NCBI GenBank assembly: GCA_963800975.1
Contig: CAWDDB010000002.1
Span: 62,001-126,000, forward strand
Direction: 5' to 3'
DNA length: 64,000 nt
Source of the DNA: JALYGY01 sp963800975
GTDB taxonomy: Bacteria > Actinomycetota > Rubrobacteria > Rubrobacterales > Rubrobacteraceae
Shown: one piece after another, positions 34,270 through 43,353 of the stretch
Numbering within the stretch: the first letter of the stretch is position 1
How the letters are laid out: the number at the start of each line of letters is the position of its first letter
The notes under the pieces: model-generated
The model's database searches: none
The model's input: only the letters and a program-made list of their open reading frames with translations
Told to the model about the DNA's origin: nothing
Program-made: the position numbers and the translations under genes

Positions 34270-35486
34270 ATGGCGGACAACAGGGTAGTGGTCTACAAGG
34301 GACCCGGAGAGGTAGCCGTCGAGGACATCGAGTACCCCAAGCTCGAGGTTCCCGAAGAGGTGGCGAGCGCGATGGGCATGACCAAGGAGGCGCCGCACGC
34401 TGCCATACTCAAGATCGTCTCGACCAACATCTGCGGCTCCGACCAGCACATGGTGCGGGGACGTACGACGGCCCCGGTCGGCCAGACGCTGGGGCACGAG
34501 ATCACGGGCGAGATCGTCGAGAAGGGCGACGACGTCCAGTTTCTAAACGTGGGCGATATCTGCTCCGTGCCGTTCAACATCGCCTGCGGGCGCTGTAGGA
34601 ACTGCAACGAGCGCAAGACCGGCGTCTGCCTCAACGTCAATCCAGCGCGCGCGGGCTCGGCCTACGGCTACGTGGACATGGGCGGCTGGGTCGGCGGGCA
34701 GGCCGAGTACGTGACGGTCCCCTTCGCGGACTTCAACCTGCTCAAGTTCCCCGACAGGGACCAGGCGCTTGAGAAGATCCTGGACCTCACCATGCTCTCG
34801 GACATCTTCCCGACCGGCTACCACGGCGCCTACACCGCGCGGGTACGACCGGCTCGACGGTCTACGTCGCGGGCGCCGGCCCGGTGGGCCTCGCGGCCGC
34901 CTACTCCGCGCTCCTCCTCGGTGCGGCGGTCGTGATCGTCGGCGACCTGCAACGACGAGCGGCTGGCGCAGGCGCAGATCCTTCGGCTGCGAGACGGTCA
35001 ACGTCGCCGAGGACGCCGAGCTCTCGAGAGCAGATCGCCGAGATCGTCGGCGAGCCCGAGGTGGACTGCGCGGTGGACGCGGTCGGCTTCGAGGCGACGG
35101 GCCACGGCCAGGGGGCCGAGGAGGCGCCGGCCACGGTGCTCAACGAGATCCAGACCGTCACGCGCGCGGGCGGCGCGCTCGGCATCCCGGCCTGTACGTC
35201 ACCGGCGACCCCGGCGCGGCCGACCCGGAGGCCCAGGAGGGGACGCTCAAGATCCGGTTCGGGCTCGGCTGGGCCAAGAGCCACGCTCTTCTTCACCGGC
35301 CAGTGCCCGGTCAAGAAGTACAACCGCGGCCTGATGATGGCCATCCTGCACGACAAGGCCCACATCGCCGACGCCGTGAACGCGACGGTCATCACCCTGG
35401 ACGAAGCGCCCGAGGGCTACAAGGACTTCGACAAGGGCGCGGCCAAGAAGTACGTCCTCGACCCGAACGGATACATCAACGCCTAG
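34270..35486 (+). pseudogene. Glutathione-independent formaldehyde dehydrogenase (zinc alcohol dehydrogenase family), multiple frameshifts
   Basis: The first 190 residues are intact: IVSTNICGSDQHMVRG (zinc Cys), LGHEITGEIVEKGDDV, and the structural-zinc cysteines in CGRCRNCNERKTGVC. From about 34833 the sequence changes frame around six times (near 34833, 34951, 34980, 35026, 35188, 35285). Piecing the frames together gives TVYVAGAGPVGLAAAYSALLLG (NAD fold), SFGCETVNV, EVDCAVDAVGFEA and a proper C-terminus, KKYVLDPNGYINA. The enzyme would oxidise formaldehyde to formate with NAD. The start has GGAGG upstream. Errors or decay are equally possible. Confidence 0.8.
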
Positions 35487-35604
35487 AGGCGGAGCGTATC
35501 CGGGCGTCTGTGGAGGGCCGCGCAGATCGCGGCCCCCCTCTTGTCTGTTCGGAAACGGGGCGCGCGAAGGTCGAGGTGCACGCGAGTGTTGCGAGACGTA
35601 GCAC

Positions 35605-35699
35605 TGCTAAGTCTCTACCGCGGTGCTATGTAGGACTTAGCATGCTCCACGTCCATACCCCGCCCCGCTCTTTGTCATGAGGGGCGGGTCTCGTATCCT
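35605..35699 (+). promoter_or_regulatory. Inverted repeat, hairpin and promoter before the cupredoxin gene
   Basis: An inverted repeat (TGCTAAGTC near 35610, GACTTAGCA near 35634) is followed by a hairpin CCCGCCCC (35659-35666) with GGGGCGGG (35681-35688). A promoter, TTGTCA (35672-35677), 16-base spacer and TATCCT (35694-35699), overlaps the hairpin. The hairpin may also end the upstream transcript. The sequence GGTGCTA...GACTTAGC recurs upstream of fdhD. Confidence 0.45.
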
Positions 35700-35705
35700 T
35701 TGTCC

Positions 35706-37157
35706 ATGTCACCCTCCATCCTGCGCAGAGCGTCGGGGCGAGCGCTGGCCCTGTTGTGCCTCCTCGGTTGCCTCTGCGCGGCCGCGTTTCTGTTCGTCTT
35801 CGCCGGCGAGGCGTCGGCGCACGAGCGTGAAGATGGCAGCGTCGTCGTGCACCTCACGCAGAAGAGGTTCGAGCCGCGTTCGATCGAGGTCGAGGCCGGC
35901 ACCACGGTCGTCTTCGAGAACGTGGACGACGAGGGCCACTGGCCCGCCTCGGACAACCACCCGACGCACGAGGTGTACTCGGCTTTCGACCCCGAGAGGC
36001 CGATCCAGCCGAATACCGAGTGGAGCTTCACCTTCGACAAACCGGGGAAGTGGGAATACCACGACCACATGAACCCTTACCTGATGGGCGAGATCTCCGT
36101 GGTCGAGAACACAGGACCGGCTGGCTTCTTCGCCTCTATACGGGGCTTCTTCGCCCGCGCATACGAATCGGCCGCTTCCGTGTTTGCGGGCCAGGAAGAA
36201 GCCGCGTCGGCCGACGGAGACGAGGCCAAAGGATCGTCGGGCGGGCGCTACGAGGAGAGAAAAAGGGAGCTGCTCACCCTGGTCAGGGAGGAGAACCCCA
36301 GGGTCGCCCTGGACCAGATCAGGGCAGATATCGAGACGGACGACGCCCTCTCGCGCTCCTGCCACGCCATCGTGCACGAGATCGGGCGCGAGGCGTACCA
36401 GAAGTACGGGGACTTCGGCGAGGCGATGAAGTATCGGGACGAGCTGTGCAACTCGGGCTACCTGCACGGTATTATCGAGAGCAAGTTCTCCGAGAGCCGC
36501 GACGTCTTCGCGGACATGAACACCATGTGCGACAAGTACGAACAGGGGAGCTACACGAGCTGGCAGTGCTACCACGGCATCGGGCACGGCGCGATGTTCT
36601 ACACGGCGAACGACCTCCCCCGTTCGCTGGAGATGTGCGACGGTCACGATTACGAATTCGGCCGGCGCAGCTGCGCGAACGGGGTGTTCATGGAGAACTT
36701 CAACACCGAGCAGAAGGACCACGTCTCGGAGTTCCTGAAGGAGGAGGACCCCTTCTATCCTTGCCCAGGACAGGCCGAACGCTACAAGGCGGATTGCTAC
36801 CTGTACGCGCCCACCTATTTCCTCAGCCTCAACCCCGAGGACTACGCGGGCGCCCTCGAGTGGTGCGAGGGCGCGCAGCCCGGCTTCGAATCGACCTGCG
36901 CCCAGGGCGTGGGTAGCCAGGCGATAAAGGAGAACCTGAACGATCCGAAGTTCGTCGAATCGGTGTGCATGGGCGGCGAACCCGAACAGACGGCACCGTG
37001 CGTCGCGGGTATGGCGGGCCTCTACGTCAACCACCACGGCGCGCTCGAGCCGGCGAGAGAACTGTGCGCCAGACTGGAGAGGCCAAACCGGCAGGCCTGC
37101 TACGGCACGGTGCAGGCACACGCCAGCCTGTTCGAGGACAATACGGAACGTAGTTGA
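35706..37157 (+). CDS. Secreted cupredoxin fused to a Cys/His-rich repeat domain
   Basis: The 483-residue protein has a signal peptide (ALALLCLLGCLCAAAFLFVFAGEASA). A cupredoxin-like domain follows (about residues 40-135) with HLTQKRFEPRSIEVEAGTTV and WEYHDHMNPYLMGEISV. The usual copper-ligand Cys of YHCxxHPxM is Asp here, so a type 1 blue site is unlikely. After a short linker comes a region with repeated Cys/His motifs: CHAIVHEIG, CYHGIGHGAMFY with SLEMC and CANGVFMEN, ALEWC with CAQGVG, and ARELC with CYGTV. I do not recognise that region. It lies amid formate genes. The ATG is six bases from a -10 box. Confidence 0.7.
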   Translation: MSPSILRRASGRALALLCLLGCLCAAAFLFVFAGEASAHEREDGSVVVHLTQKRFEPRSIEVEAGTTVVFENVDDEGHWPASDNHPTHEVYSAFDPERPIQPNTEWSFTFDKPGKWEYHDHMNPYLMGEISVVENTGPAGFFASIRGFFARAYESAASVFAGQEEAASADGDEAKGSSGGRYEERKRELLTLVREENPRVALDQIRADIETDDALSRSCHAIVHEIGREAYQKYGDFGEAMKYRDELCNSGYLHGIIESKFSESRDVFADMNTMCDKYEQGSYTSWQCYHGIGHGAMFYTANDLPRSLEMCDGHDYEFGRRSCANGVFMENFNTEQKDHVSEFLKEEDPFYPCPGQAERYKADCYLYAPTYFLSLNPEDYAGALEWCEGAQPGFESTCAQGVGSQAIKENLNDPKFVESVCMGGEPEQTAPCVAGMAGLYVNHHGALEPARELCARLERPNRQACYGTVQAHASLFEDNTERS

Positions 37158-37207
37158 GGGAGAATCAGTCGTGGACCGGGGAGCCTAGTAAGAGACCCGA
37201 CTCCCTA

Positions 37208-37432
37208 CTACCCGTCTAGCGGGCCTCTCCTGACCCGGTAGCCGATCTCCTGTAGCTGCGCCAGCAAGCGTAGCTCCGCCGACTCCTCGTCTCCCCCGAC
37301 GTACCTCAGCGGTACGCTCATGGTCTGTCTCTGGTCACGGCCTCCGAAGTCGATACGGACGTGATCCCGCTCTCGCGTGACCGTTGCCTCGGGGTACCGG
37401 TCGACGTGCGGTAGACCCATGAGCCTGAGCAT
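37208..37432 (-). CDS. Small hypothetical protein, 74 residues
   Basis: The product begins MLRLMGLPHVDRYPEATVTRERDHVRIDFGG and ends LLAQLQEIGYRVRRGPLDG. It has a beta-rich middle and a C-terminal helix and is probably a small folded cytoplasmic protein. It is divergent from fdhD, with only 67 bases between the starts, and convergent with the cupredoxin gene. I do not recognise the family; an accessory role in formate metabolism is suggested only by position. Confidence 0.5.
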   Translation of the reverse strand: MLRLMGLPHVDRYPEATVTRERDHVRIDFGGRDQRQTMSVPLRYVGGDEESAELRLLAQLQEIGYRVRRGPLDG

Positions 37433-37442
37433 GGTGCCAATG

Positions 37443-37462
37443 CTAGCACGGCGCGGTGCTAG
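37443..37462. promoter_or_regulatory. Inverted repeat in the fdhD divergent promoter region
   Basis: CTAGCAC (37443-37449) and GTGCTAG (37456-37462) form a perfect 7-bp inverted repeat around a 6-base centre and run into GACTTAGC. The same GGTGCTA and GACTTAGC words occur before the cupredoxin gene, which suggests a shared operator. Confidence 0.4.
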
Positions 37463-37499
37463 ACTTAGCTTTCAGGGCACGCACACGGGCGGAGACACC

Positions 37500-38351
37500 A
37501 TGCTCAGGAACACCTCCAGGCGCGGCAGCAAGACGAAGGTCAGGGTGCGGGTTGTCGAGGACGGCCGCTCTCGCGTTCGGCCCGACGTCCTGGCGACCGA
37601 GGAGCCGATGGAGATACGCCTCGTCTCCGGGGACACCACGCAGACCGTGGCCGTAACCATGCGGACCCCGGGGTCGGACTTCGAGCTGGCCGCAGGGTTT
37701 CTGTACGGTGAGGGCATCGTCTCCTCGCGCGAGGACGTAGAGAAGATCAGCTACTGCGTGGATCCGGACGTTGACGTCGAGCAGCAGTACAACATCGTCA
37801 ACGTCGAGCTGCGCGGCGGCCGGGAGTACGACCTCAGGCCGCTCGAGCGCCACTTCTACACGACGAGCGCCTGCGGCGTGTGCGGCAAGGCGAGCCTCGA
37901 GCAGCTCGAGCTGCGCGGGTGTCCCGTGGTATCGCCCGGTCCGCAGGTGGCGGCAGAGAAGATCTACGCCCTCCCCGAGAAGCTGCGCAAGGCGCAGGGG
38001 CTCTTCGAGGCCACCGGCGGGCTGCACGCGGCCGCCCTGTTCGACTCAGAGGGCGAGCTCGTGGCGCTCAGGGAGGACGTCGGGCGCCACAACGCCACCG
38101 ACAAGCTCGTGGGCTGGGCCCTGCTCGAAGGCCGGCTGCCCCTGAGCGACCACATCATCATGGTCAGCGGGCGAAGCAGCTTCGAGATCCTGCAGAAGTC
38201 CCTGACCGCCGGCGCCCCGATAGTGTGCGCCATCTCGGCCCCGAGCAGCCTGGCCGTCGACGTCGCGCGCCAGTTCGGGATGACCCTGATCGGCTTCCTG
38301 CGCGGAGAGCGTTTCAACGTCTACGCCGGACACGAGCGCGTAACGCTCTAG
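37500..38351 (+). CDS. fdhD: Formate dehydrogenase sulfurtransferase FdhD
   Basis: FdhD carries sulfur from a cysteine desulfurase to the bis-MGD cofactor of formate dehydrogenase, which needs it for activity. The 283-residue product has the sulfur-carrying motif ACGVCGKAS at about residue 120. It also has EEPMEIRLVSG near the N-terminus, TGGLHAAALFDSEG, REDVGRHNATDKLVGWAL and SGRSSFEILQKSLTAGAPIV, all standard FdhD blocks. Both formate dehydrogenases of the window are candidates as clients. The start chosen is ATG 37500 with GGAG just upstream. Confidence 0.95.
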   Translation: MLRNTSRRGSKTKVRVRVVEDGRSRVRPDVLATEEPMEIRLVSGDTTQTVAVTMRTPGSDFELAAGFLYGEGIVSSREDVEKISYCVDPDVDVEQQYNIVNVELRGGREYDLRPLERHFYTTSACGVCGKASLEQLELRGCPVVSPGPQVAAEKIYALPEKLRKAQGLFEATGGLHAAALFDSEGELVALREDVGRHNATDKLVGWALLEGRLPLSDHIIMVSGRSSFEILQKSLTAGAPIVCAISAPSSLAVDVARQFGMTLIGFLRGERFNVYAGHERVTL

Positions 38352-38420
38352 AATTTGGAATTCTGAATGATGAATAGAGAATTGAAGGCCCTCGAACCCC
38401 CAATCCTCATTCCAAATTCT
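38352..38420. repeat. AT-rich inverted repeat after fdhD
   Basis: GAATTTGGAAT (38352-38362) and ATTCCAAATTC (38410-38420) form a perfect 11-bp inverted repeat enclosing more AATTCTGAAT-like sequence. It is far richer in A and T than its surroundings. It lies between the converging fdhD and OFA transporter genes and may act as a bidirectional terminator. A similar AATTCTGAATT tract occurs at 58448-58471. Confidence 0.5.
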
Positions 38421-38432
38421 CAACTCATAATT

Positions 38433-38582
38433 CTATCCCGTGAACAGGGCGACGACGCCCAGGAGCGTCTGGTAGACGCCCCACGGCGAGCGGGATCAGG
38501 ACCAGCGCCCAGAGCACAATGACCAGTATCAGGCTGGACGAAGAGGCTGCCCCCCGCCTCCCTGTTGCGCGTTCTCGCTCAT
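38433..38582 (-). pseudogene. Small membrane partner of the OFA transporter, frameshifted
   Basis: An ATG at 38582 with GAGAGGAG upstream lies 15 bases after the stop of the OFA transporter. Its frame starts MSENAQQGG, but three frame changes are needed to read SLFVQ, LILVIVLWALVLIPLAVG and VYQTLLGVVALFTG before the TAG at 38433. The corrected product is about 47 residues with one membrane span. Similar tiny proteins follow OFA-type MFS genes in other bacteria and are called MFS transporter small subunits. The indels may be sequencing errors. Confidence 0.55.
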
Positions 38583-38597
38583 CGGGTCACTCCTCTC

Positions 38598-39965
38598 TCA
38601 GGCCTCGCTGCCCGCGGGCTTGCCGGAGACGGTGGACTTCTCGTCGCTCTCCTCGCCCCGTTCGGATTCCATGTGGAACCTCGGGTCGACGGGCCGCACT
38701 AGCAGGTTGGCGATAAAGCCAACGATCAGGACGCCGACCATGATGAAGAGGGAGAGCGTGTACAGGTCAGCCCCTGTGCGCCCGGCAGCCGTCTGGTAGT
38801 CGGCCACGACGTTCACGATAAGCGGCCCCGCGATGCCCGCGCACGACCAGGCCGTGAGCAGCCTCCCGTGGATGGCCCCGACCTGCGCGAAGCCGAACAT
38901 GTCCTTGAGGTAGGCCGGGATGGTCGCGAACCCGCCGCCGTAGAAGCTGAGGATCACGACGGTCACCAGCAAGAACAGCGCGAGCGACGTTGCCCCGAAC
39001 GCGGCGAGGACGAAGTACAGGGCCGCGCCGGCCCCCAGGTACAGTATGTAGATGGGCTTGCGCCCGATGACGTCCGAGGTCGAGGACCAGACGATCCTAC
39101 CTCCCATGTTGGCCAGCGACAGAAGCCCCACGAACCCCGCGGCCGCGGCCGCCGTGATGCCCGCGAAGTAGTCCTGGATCATCGGCGAAGCCTGCTCCAG
39201 GATCCCGATCCCGGCCGTCACGTTGCAGAAGAGCACGGTCCACAACAGCCAGAACTGCGGCGTGCGCAGCGCGCTCGAGGCCGACACGTTGCCGGTGGTC
39301 TGCATCTCGTCGTCGTCCTCCTCGAGAGGGGTATAGCCCTCCGGCTGCCAGCCTTCCGGGGGCAGGCGCACGACGAACGCGCCGACCATCATAAAGACGA
39401 GGTAGATCGCTCCCAGCGTCAGGAACGAGGGCACTATCGCGTCGACCGGGTTGCTGGCGTAGGTCTCCAGCAGCGTGCTGGAGAGCGGCGAGGCGATGAG
39501 CGCGCCGCCGCCGAAGCCCATGATCGCCAGCCCCGTCGCCAGCCCCGGACGGTCGGGGAACCATTTGATCAGGGTGGAGACCGGCGAGATGTAGCCGATC
39601 CCGAGCCCTATGCCGCCTAGGACCCCGTAACCGAGGTAAACGATCCACAACTGCGTGGTCGCGACGCCGAGGGCGGCGATCGCGAACCCGCCAGACCAGC
39701 AGAGGGCGGCGGTGAACATCGCCGCGCGCGGTCCCGCGCGCTCCACCCAGGTACCGAACACCGCGGCCGAGAGGCCGAGCATCACGATGCTGATGCTGAA
39801 GATGATCGCGATGGGTGTCAGGCCGGTCCCGAACCGCTCGACCAGCGGGTTCTTGAACACGCTGAAGGCGTAGATCTCGCCTATGCTCAGGTGCACCATC
39901 AGCGCCGCGGGCGGAATAAGCCACCTGTTGAAGTTGGGCCCAGCGGTAATCCTCTCCCTGGACAA
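38598..39965 (-). CDS. OFA-family MFS transporter (oxalate/formate antiporter type)
   Basis: This 455-residue twelve-span MFS protein has the OFA-family start RWLIPPAALMVHLSIGEIYAFSVFKNPL, the motif GGIGLGIGYISPVSTLIKWFPDRPGLATGLAIMGFGGGALI, and DVIGRKPIY in the central loop. OFA carriers exchange or import small carboxylates such as oxalate and formate. The start appears to be TTG 39965. It lies between fdhD and the second formate dehydrogenase, which supports formate or oxalate as substrate. A tiny membrane partner follows in the same operon. Confidence 0.88.
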   Translation of the reverse strand: MSRERITAGPNFNRWLIPPAALMVHLSIGEIYAFSVFKNPLVERFGTGLTPIAIIFSISIVMLGLSAAVFGTWVERAGPRAAMFTAALCWSGGFAIAALGVATTQLWIVYLGYGVLGGIGLGIGYISPVSTLIKWFPDRPGLATGLAIMGFGGGALIASPLSSTLLETYASNPVDAIVPSFLTLGAIYLVFMMVGAFVVRLPPEGWQPEGYTPLEEDDDEMQTTGNVSASSALRTPQFWLLWTVLFCNVTAGIGILEQASPMIQDYFAGITAAAAAGFVGLLSLANMGGRIVWSSTSDVIGRKPIYILYLGAGAALYFVLAAFGATSLALFLLVTVVILSFYGGGFATIPAYLKDMFGFAQVGAIHGRLLTAWSCAGIAGPLIVNVVADYQTAAGRTGADLYTLSLFIMVGVLIVGFIANLLVRPVDPRFHMESERGEESDEKSTVSGKPAGSEA

Positions 39966-40149
39966 GAAGCCGTTGATGACTATCCCCCTTTGCCCTCCCG
40001 TACGACAGGGGTCAGATGTTAGTTTGATGCCAAGCGCGTGTCAACAGGCGGCGCGGAGCCCGCTCCGGACGGCCAGGTTGGGCAAGGTCGGCCATGGAAG
40101 TTAGAATGTGGATATCCAAGAAACGTCGCTACTGCAAGGGGTGAAGGCG

Positions 40150-42345
40150 ATGGCCACAACGGAGAAGGTCAGCGAGAACGGCAAGGCCAACGGCGCGCGG
40201 GAAGTGGACACGATCTGCGGCTTCTGCGGCGTGGGTTGCGGCCTTACCCTAAAGGTCGAGGATGGGATCATCCAGAAGGTGACGGGCGAGAAGGAGAACC
40301 CGTCCAGCAAGGGCGAAGCCTGCATAAAGGGCCGCGAGGGCTGGCGCCACCTCTACAGCGACAAGAGGCTCACGACGCCGCTGGTCCGCAAGGACGGCGA
40401 GCTCGTCAAGGCCTCGTGGGACGAGGCCCTGGATCTCGTCGCGAGCAAGATGACCGAGATCAAGGGCGAACACGGCCCCTATGCCTTCGGGCTGTTTAGC
40501 TCTTCGCGCTCTTCCAACGAGCTCAACTACCTCGCCGGCAAGTTCGTTCGGCAGGTGCTCGGGAACAGCAACATAGACTCATGTAACCGCGCCTGACACG
40601 CCGCCAGCGTCACCGGTCTGGTGGCAACGTTTGGAGCGGGCGGGGCGACAACCTCTTACGAGGAGTTCGAGAACACCGACGTAATAATCTGCTGGGGATC
40701 CAACACCATGGAGTGTCACCCCATCATCTACAACCACATGCGCCGCGGCATAAAGAACGGCGCGAAGATGGTCGTCATAGACCCGCGCAAGATCGACCAG
40801 GTCAAGAAGGCGGACAAGTGGCTCGGCCTCAACGTCGGCACAGACATCTGCCTGGCCAACGCGATGGGCCACGTGATCATCGAGGAGGACCTCTACGACA
40901 GGGAGTTCGTAGAGCGGGCGACGAAGAACTTCGAGGCGTACAGGGAGAAGGTCGCGGGCTACACGCCCGAGTACGCCGAAGGGGAGACGGGCATACCGGC
41001 CGAGGACATCCGCGAGGTGGCTCGCATGTACGCCACGGCGGAGAAGGCTACCCTGAACTGGACGCTCGGCATCACCGAGCACCACAACGGCGCGGACGCG
41101 GTCTTCGCGCTCATCTCGCTCGGGCTCCTGACCGGCCACGTCGGCAAGTACGGATCGGGCTTGAACCCGTTGCGCGGCCAGAACAACGTGCAGGGCGGCG
41201 GCGACATGGGCGCCCTGCCCGGACAAGAAGGTCGGGGGCTGGACGTGGGACGACCCCGAAGCGCACACGTTGTTCGAGGAGGTGTGGGGCACGCCGCTAC
41301 CGGAGAAGATCGGCAAGAACCAGGCCGAGATGATGGACGCCGTGGCCAACGGCGAGATCCGGTGCATGTACGTCATCGGGGAGAACCCGGTGCAGTCCGA
41401 CGCCGACGAGAACAAGCACGAGAAGCTCTTCGGGAGCCTGGACTTCCTGGTGGTGCAGGACATCCTCATGACCAAGACCGCCAGGATGGCGGACGTGGTG
41501 CTGCCCGCCGCCGCGAGCTGGGCCGAGACCGACGGCACGGTCATAAACAGCGAGCGGCGGGTGCAGCGGGTACGCAGGGCCGTCGACCCTCCAGGCGAAG
41601 CGCGCGACGACGTGATGATCCTGCGCGACATCGCCAACCGCATGGGCCAGGATTGGAGCTTCGAGACCGCGGAGGAGGTCTGGGACGAGGTGCGCCGGCT
41701 TGCGCCCAAGTTCAGCGGCATCAGCTACGAGCGGCTGGAGAAGTACGGCGGCATCCAGTGGCCTTGCCTCGACGGGAGCTTCGAGGAGATCTCCGACAAC
41801 ACCCCCAAAGAGCAGCTGGGCGCCAGCACCAGGGGCGCCGAGAACGCCGAAGGCGGGGCCATCACCACAGACGTGGTCGAGAAGCCGCAGGTCGGGACCA
41901 AGTTCCTGCACGCCGAGCTGTGGGCCGAGGAGGTGGAGAACCGGGTCCCGTTCACCCCCGTGGACCACGAGGGGCCGGTCGAGATGCCGGACGAGGAGTA
42001 CCCGTTCCAGTTGACGACCGGGCGCCGCCTCGCCTTCCACAACACCGGCACGATGACCCAGGACTACAAGAAGGTCAAAGACAACGAGGAGCTGCTCGAG
42101 ATCTGCGCCGAAGACGCCGAAGAGTACGGCATCGAGGACGGAGACATGGTCAGGGTCAGCTCCCGGCGCGGGACCGTCGAAGCGTCAGGGCCCGCGTCAC
42201 CGACAGGGTAAGGCCGGGGCTGCTGTTCATGGGCTACAGCTTCCCGGATCAGGTACCCACCAACGTCCTGACCATCAACGCCGTCGATCCCCAGTCCGGG
42301 ACCGCCGAGCTGAAGGCCTGCGCAGTGAATATAGCGAAGGCGTGA
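40150..42345 (+). CDS. Second selenocysteine formate dehydrogenase (FdhA/FdhF type), two frameshifts
   Basis: Starting at ATG 40150, the frame reads DTICGFCGVGCGL (Cys23, 26, 30) with GEACIKG (Cys58) for the [4Fe-4S] cluster. A TGA at 40594-40596 (residue 149) sits in DSCNRA-U-HAASVTGL, the selenocysteine site. Further motifs are CWGSNTMECHPIIYNH and LNPLRGQNNVQGGGDMGALP. Frame changes near 41222 and 42190 break the rest, which continues CMYVIGENPVQSDAD, ADVVLPAAASWAETDGT and FPDQVPTNVLTI. The corrected protein is about 730 residues. No electron-transfer partner gene adjoins it. Confidence 0.9.
40594..40625 (+). promoter_or_regulatory. UGA selenocysteine codon and bacterial SECIS hairpin (second fdh)
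   Basis: The TGA is followed by 12 bases, then stem GTCACC (40609-40614), loop GGTCT (40615-40619) and stem GGTGGC (40620-40625). The spacing and loop are identical to those of the first formate dehydrogenase although the stem sequence differs. Confidence 0.85.
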
Positions 42346-42709
42346 TCCGGAAGATTCCATGTTACCGGGCGGGTGCACGGGACGGAGGGTATGCCGCGCC
42401 GCGAGCGCGCAGTGGAGATCCAGAACGACCGCCAATAGTACCTAGTGGGGGACCGCCTCGTGCTCGACTATTCCAACAGGTCGACGTCTTCGGAGTCGAA
42501 CTCCGCGGCTAGGTGACGCAGAGGTTCATGGCCCAGTGCTTCTGCCCGAGCGGCCGGCCACCCACGTCCCTGAGTTACCGGAGCCAGGAGCCGTTTCCTG
42601 ATCCCGTGATCCGCAGTCCGACGCGGCCTGGAGCCACGCGCCAGACTTCTATATCATGATCGCCGGGGGTTCCGCGGGTGTCCGTGGGCACGACGCAGGA
42701 GGTGGTGGG
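42346..42709. other. Gap with no supported gene
   Basis: Between the formate dehydrogenase stop and the universal-stress remnant I see no frame with convincing protein composition and start. Short phrases such as MPRRERAVEIQNDR and YLVGDRLVLDYSN occur in different frames near 42390-42475 and may be a decayed or frameshifted small gene. Confidence 0.3.
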
Positions 42710-43240
42710 ATGACGACGCTGGAGCCGCTGAGGTTCAGGCGGATCATGGTCCCCGTCGACGAGTCGAAGCCGTCGCAGAACTCGCTGGCGGTCGCGGCGG
42801 GGCTGGCGCGGGAGACGGGGGCGCAGGTGATCCTGGCCGGCGGCGATGTGCCGCACGGATGAGCCGCGGTCCGCACGGACGGACGCGCCGCGATCCCTCG
42901 AAGGCGACCTAGCCAGGCGACGATCGTGGACGACTACCGCAACGTGACCGGCGAGAGATCATCGAGCGGCTTGACGGAGCGGGCGGTCCGCGAGGCACGT
43001 GCCAGATCCTTCTCCGGGCTCGACGTGGCCACCAAGCTCCGGTCTTCGGTGAACAACCCGGCCAGGGAGCTTCTGAGGGTAGCCAGAGCGCGAGGTGGAC
43101 TGCCATCGTCATGGGCAGCCACGGGCGCGGGCGGTTCGGAGCCGGAATGATGCTGTGGTTCGGTCAGCCAGCGCGTCGATTCCACGACGCCACGGTAGCC
43201 CGTGCATCATCGTGCCCGACCTCACCTCCAACGCGCGGAG
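42710..43240 (+). pseudogene. Universal stress protein (UspA) remnant with several frameshifts
   Basis: The gene starts well, at ATG 42710 with AGGAGG upstream, and reads FRRIMVPVDESKPSQNSLAVAAGLARETGAQVILA, the UspA N-terminal strand and helix. It then leaves frame near 42840. Near 43105 another frame reads AIVMGSHGRGRFGAGMML, the UspA nucleotide-binding GxSHGRGG-like motif. A third gives GSVSQRV and then HDAT-V before VP-D. At least four indels separate these. Either the sequence is poor here or the gene is decaying. It is placed between fdh and the DUF485/ActP operon. Confidence 0.65.
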
Positions 43241-43353
43241 GAAGCCAGCGGGTAGCGCTGCGCCGGTATACCCAGCGAGGAGCGTCGAGAGTCCGTGCTC
43301 GACCGAGGCCCCTGGGTGAGACGCGCGTTTCGGGAGCTCATGAGCGGGTATGT

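Noticed and set aside
42485..42515. Sequence resembling a tRNA T-arm (CGGAGTTCGACTCCG on the minus strand)
   Set aside because: The loop would have five bases, not seven, and no acceptor, D-arm or anticodon stem could be drawn. The sequence GGAAGATT at 42353 also did not extend to a selC-like tRNA.
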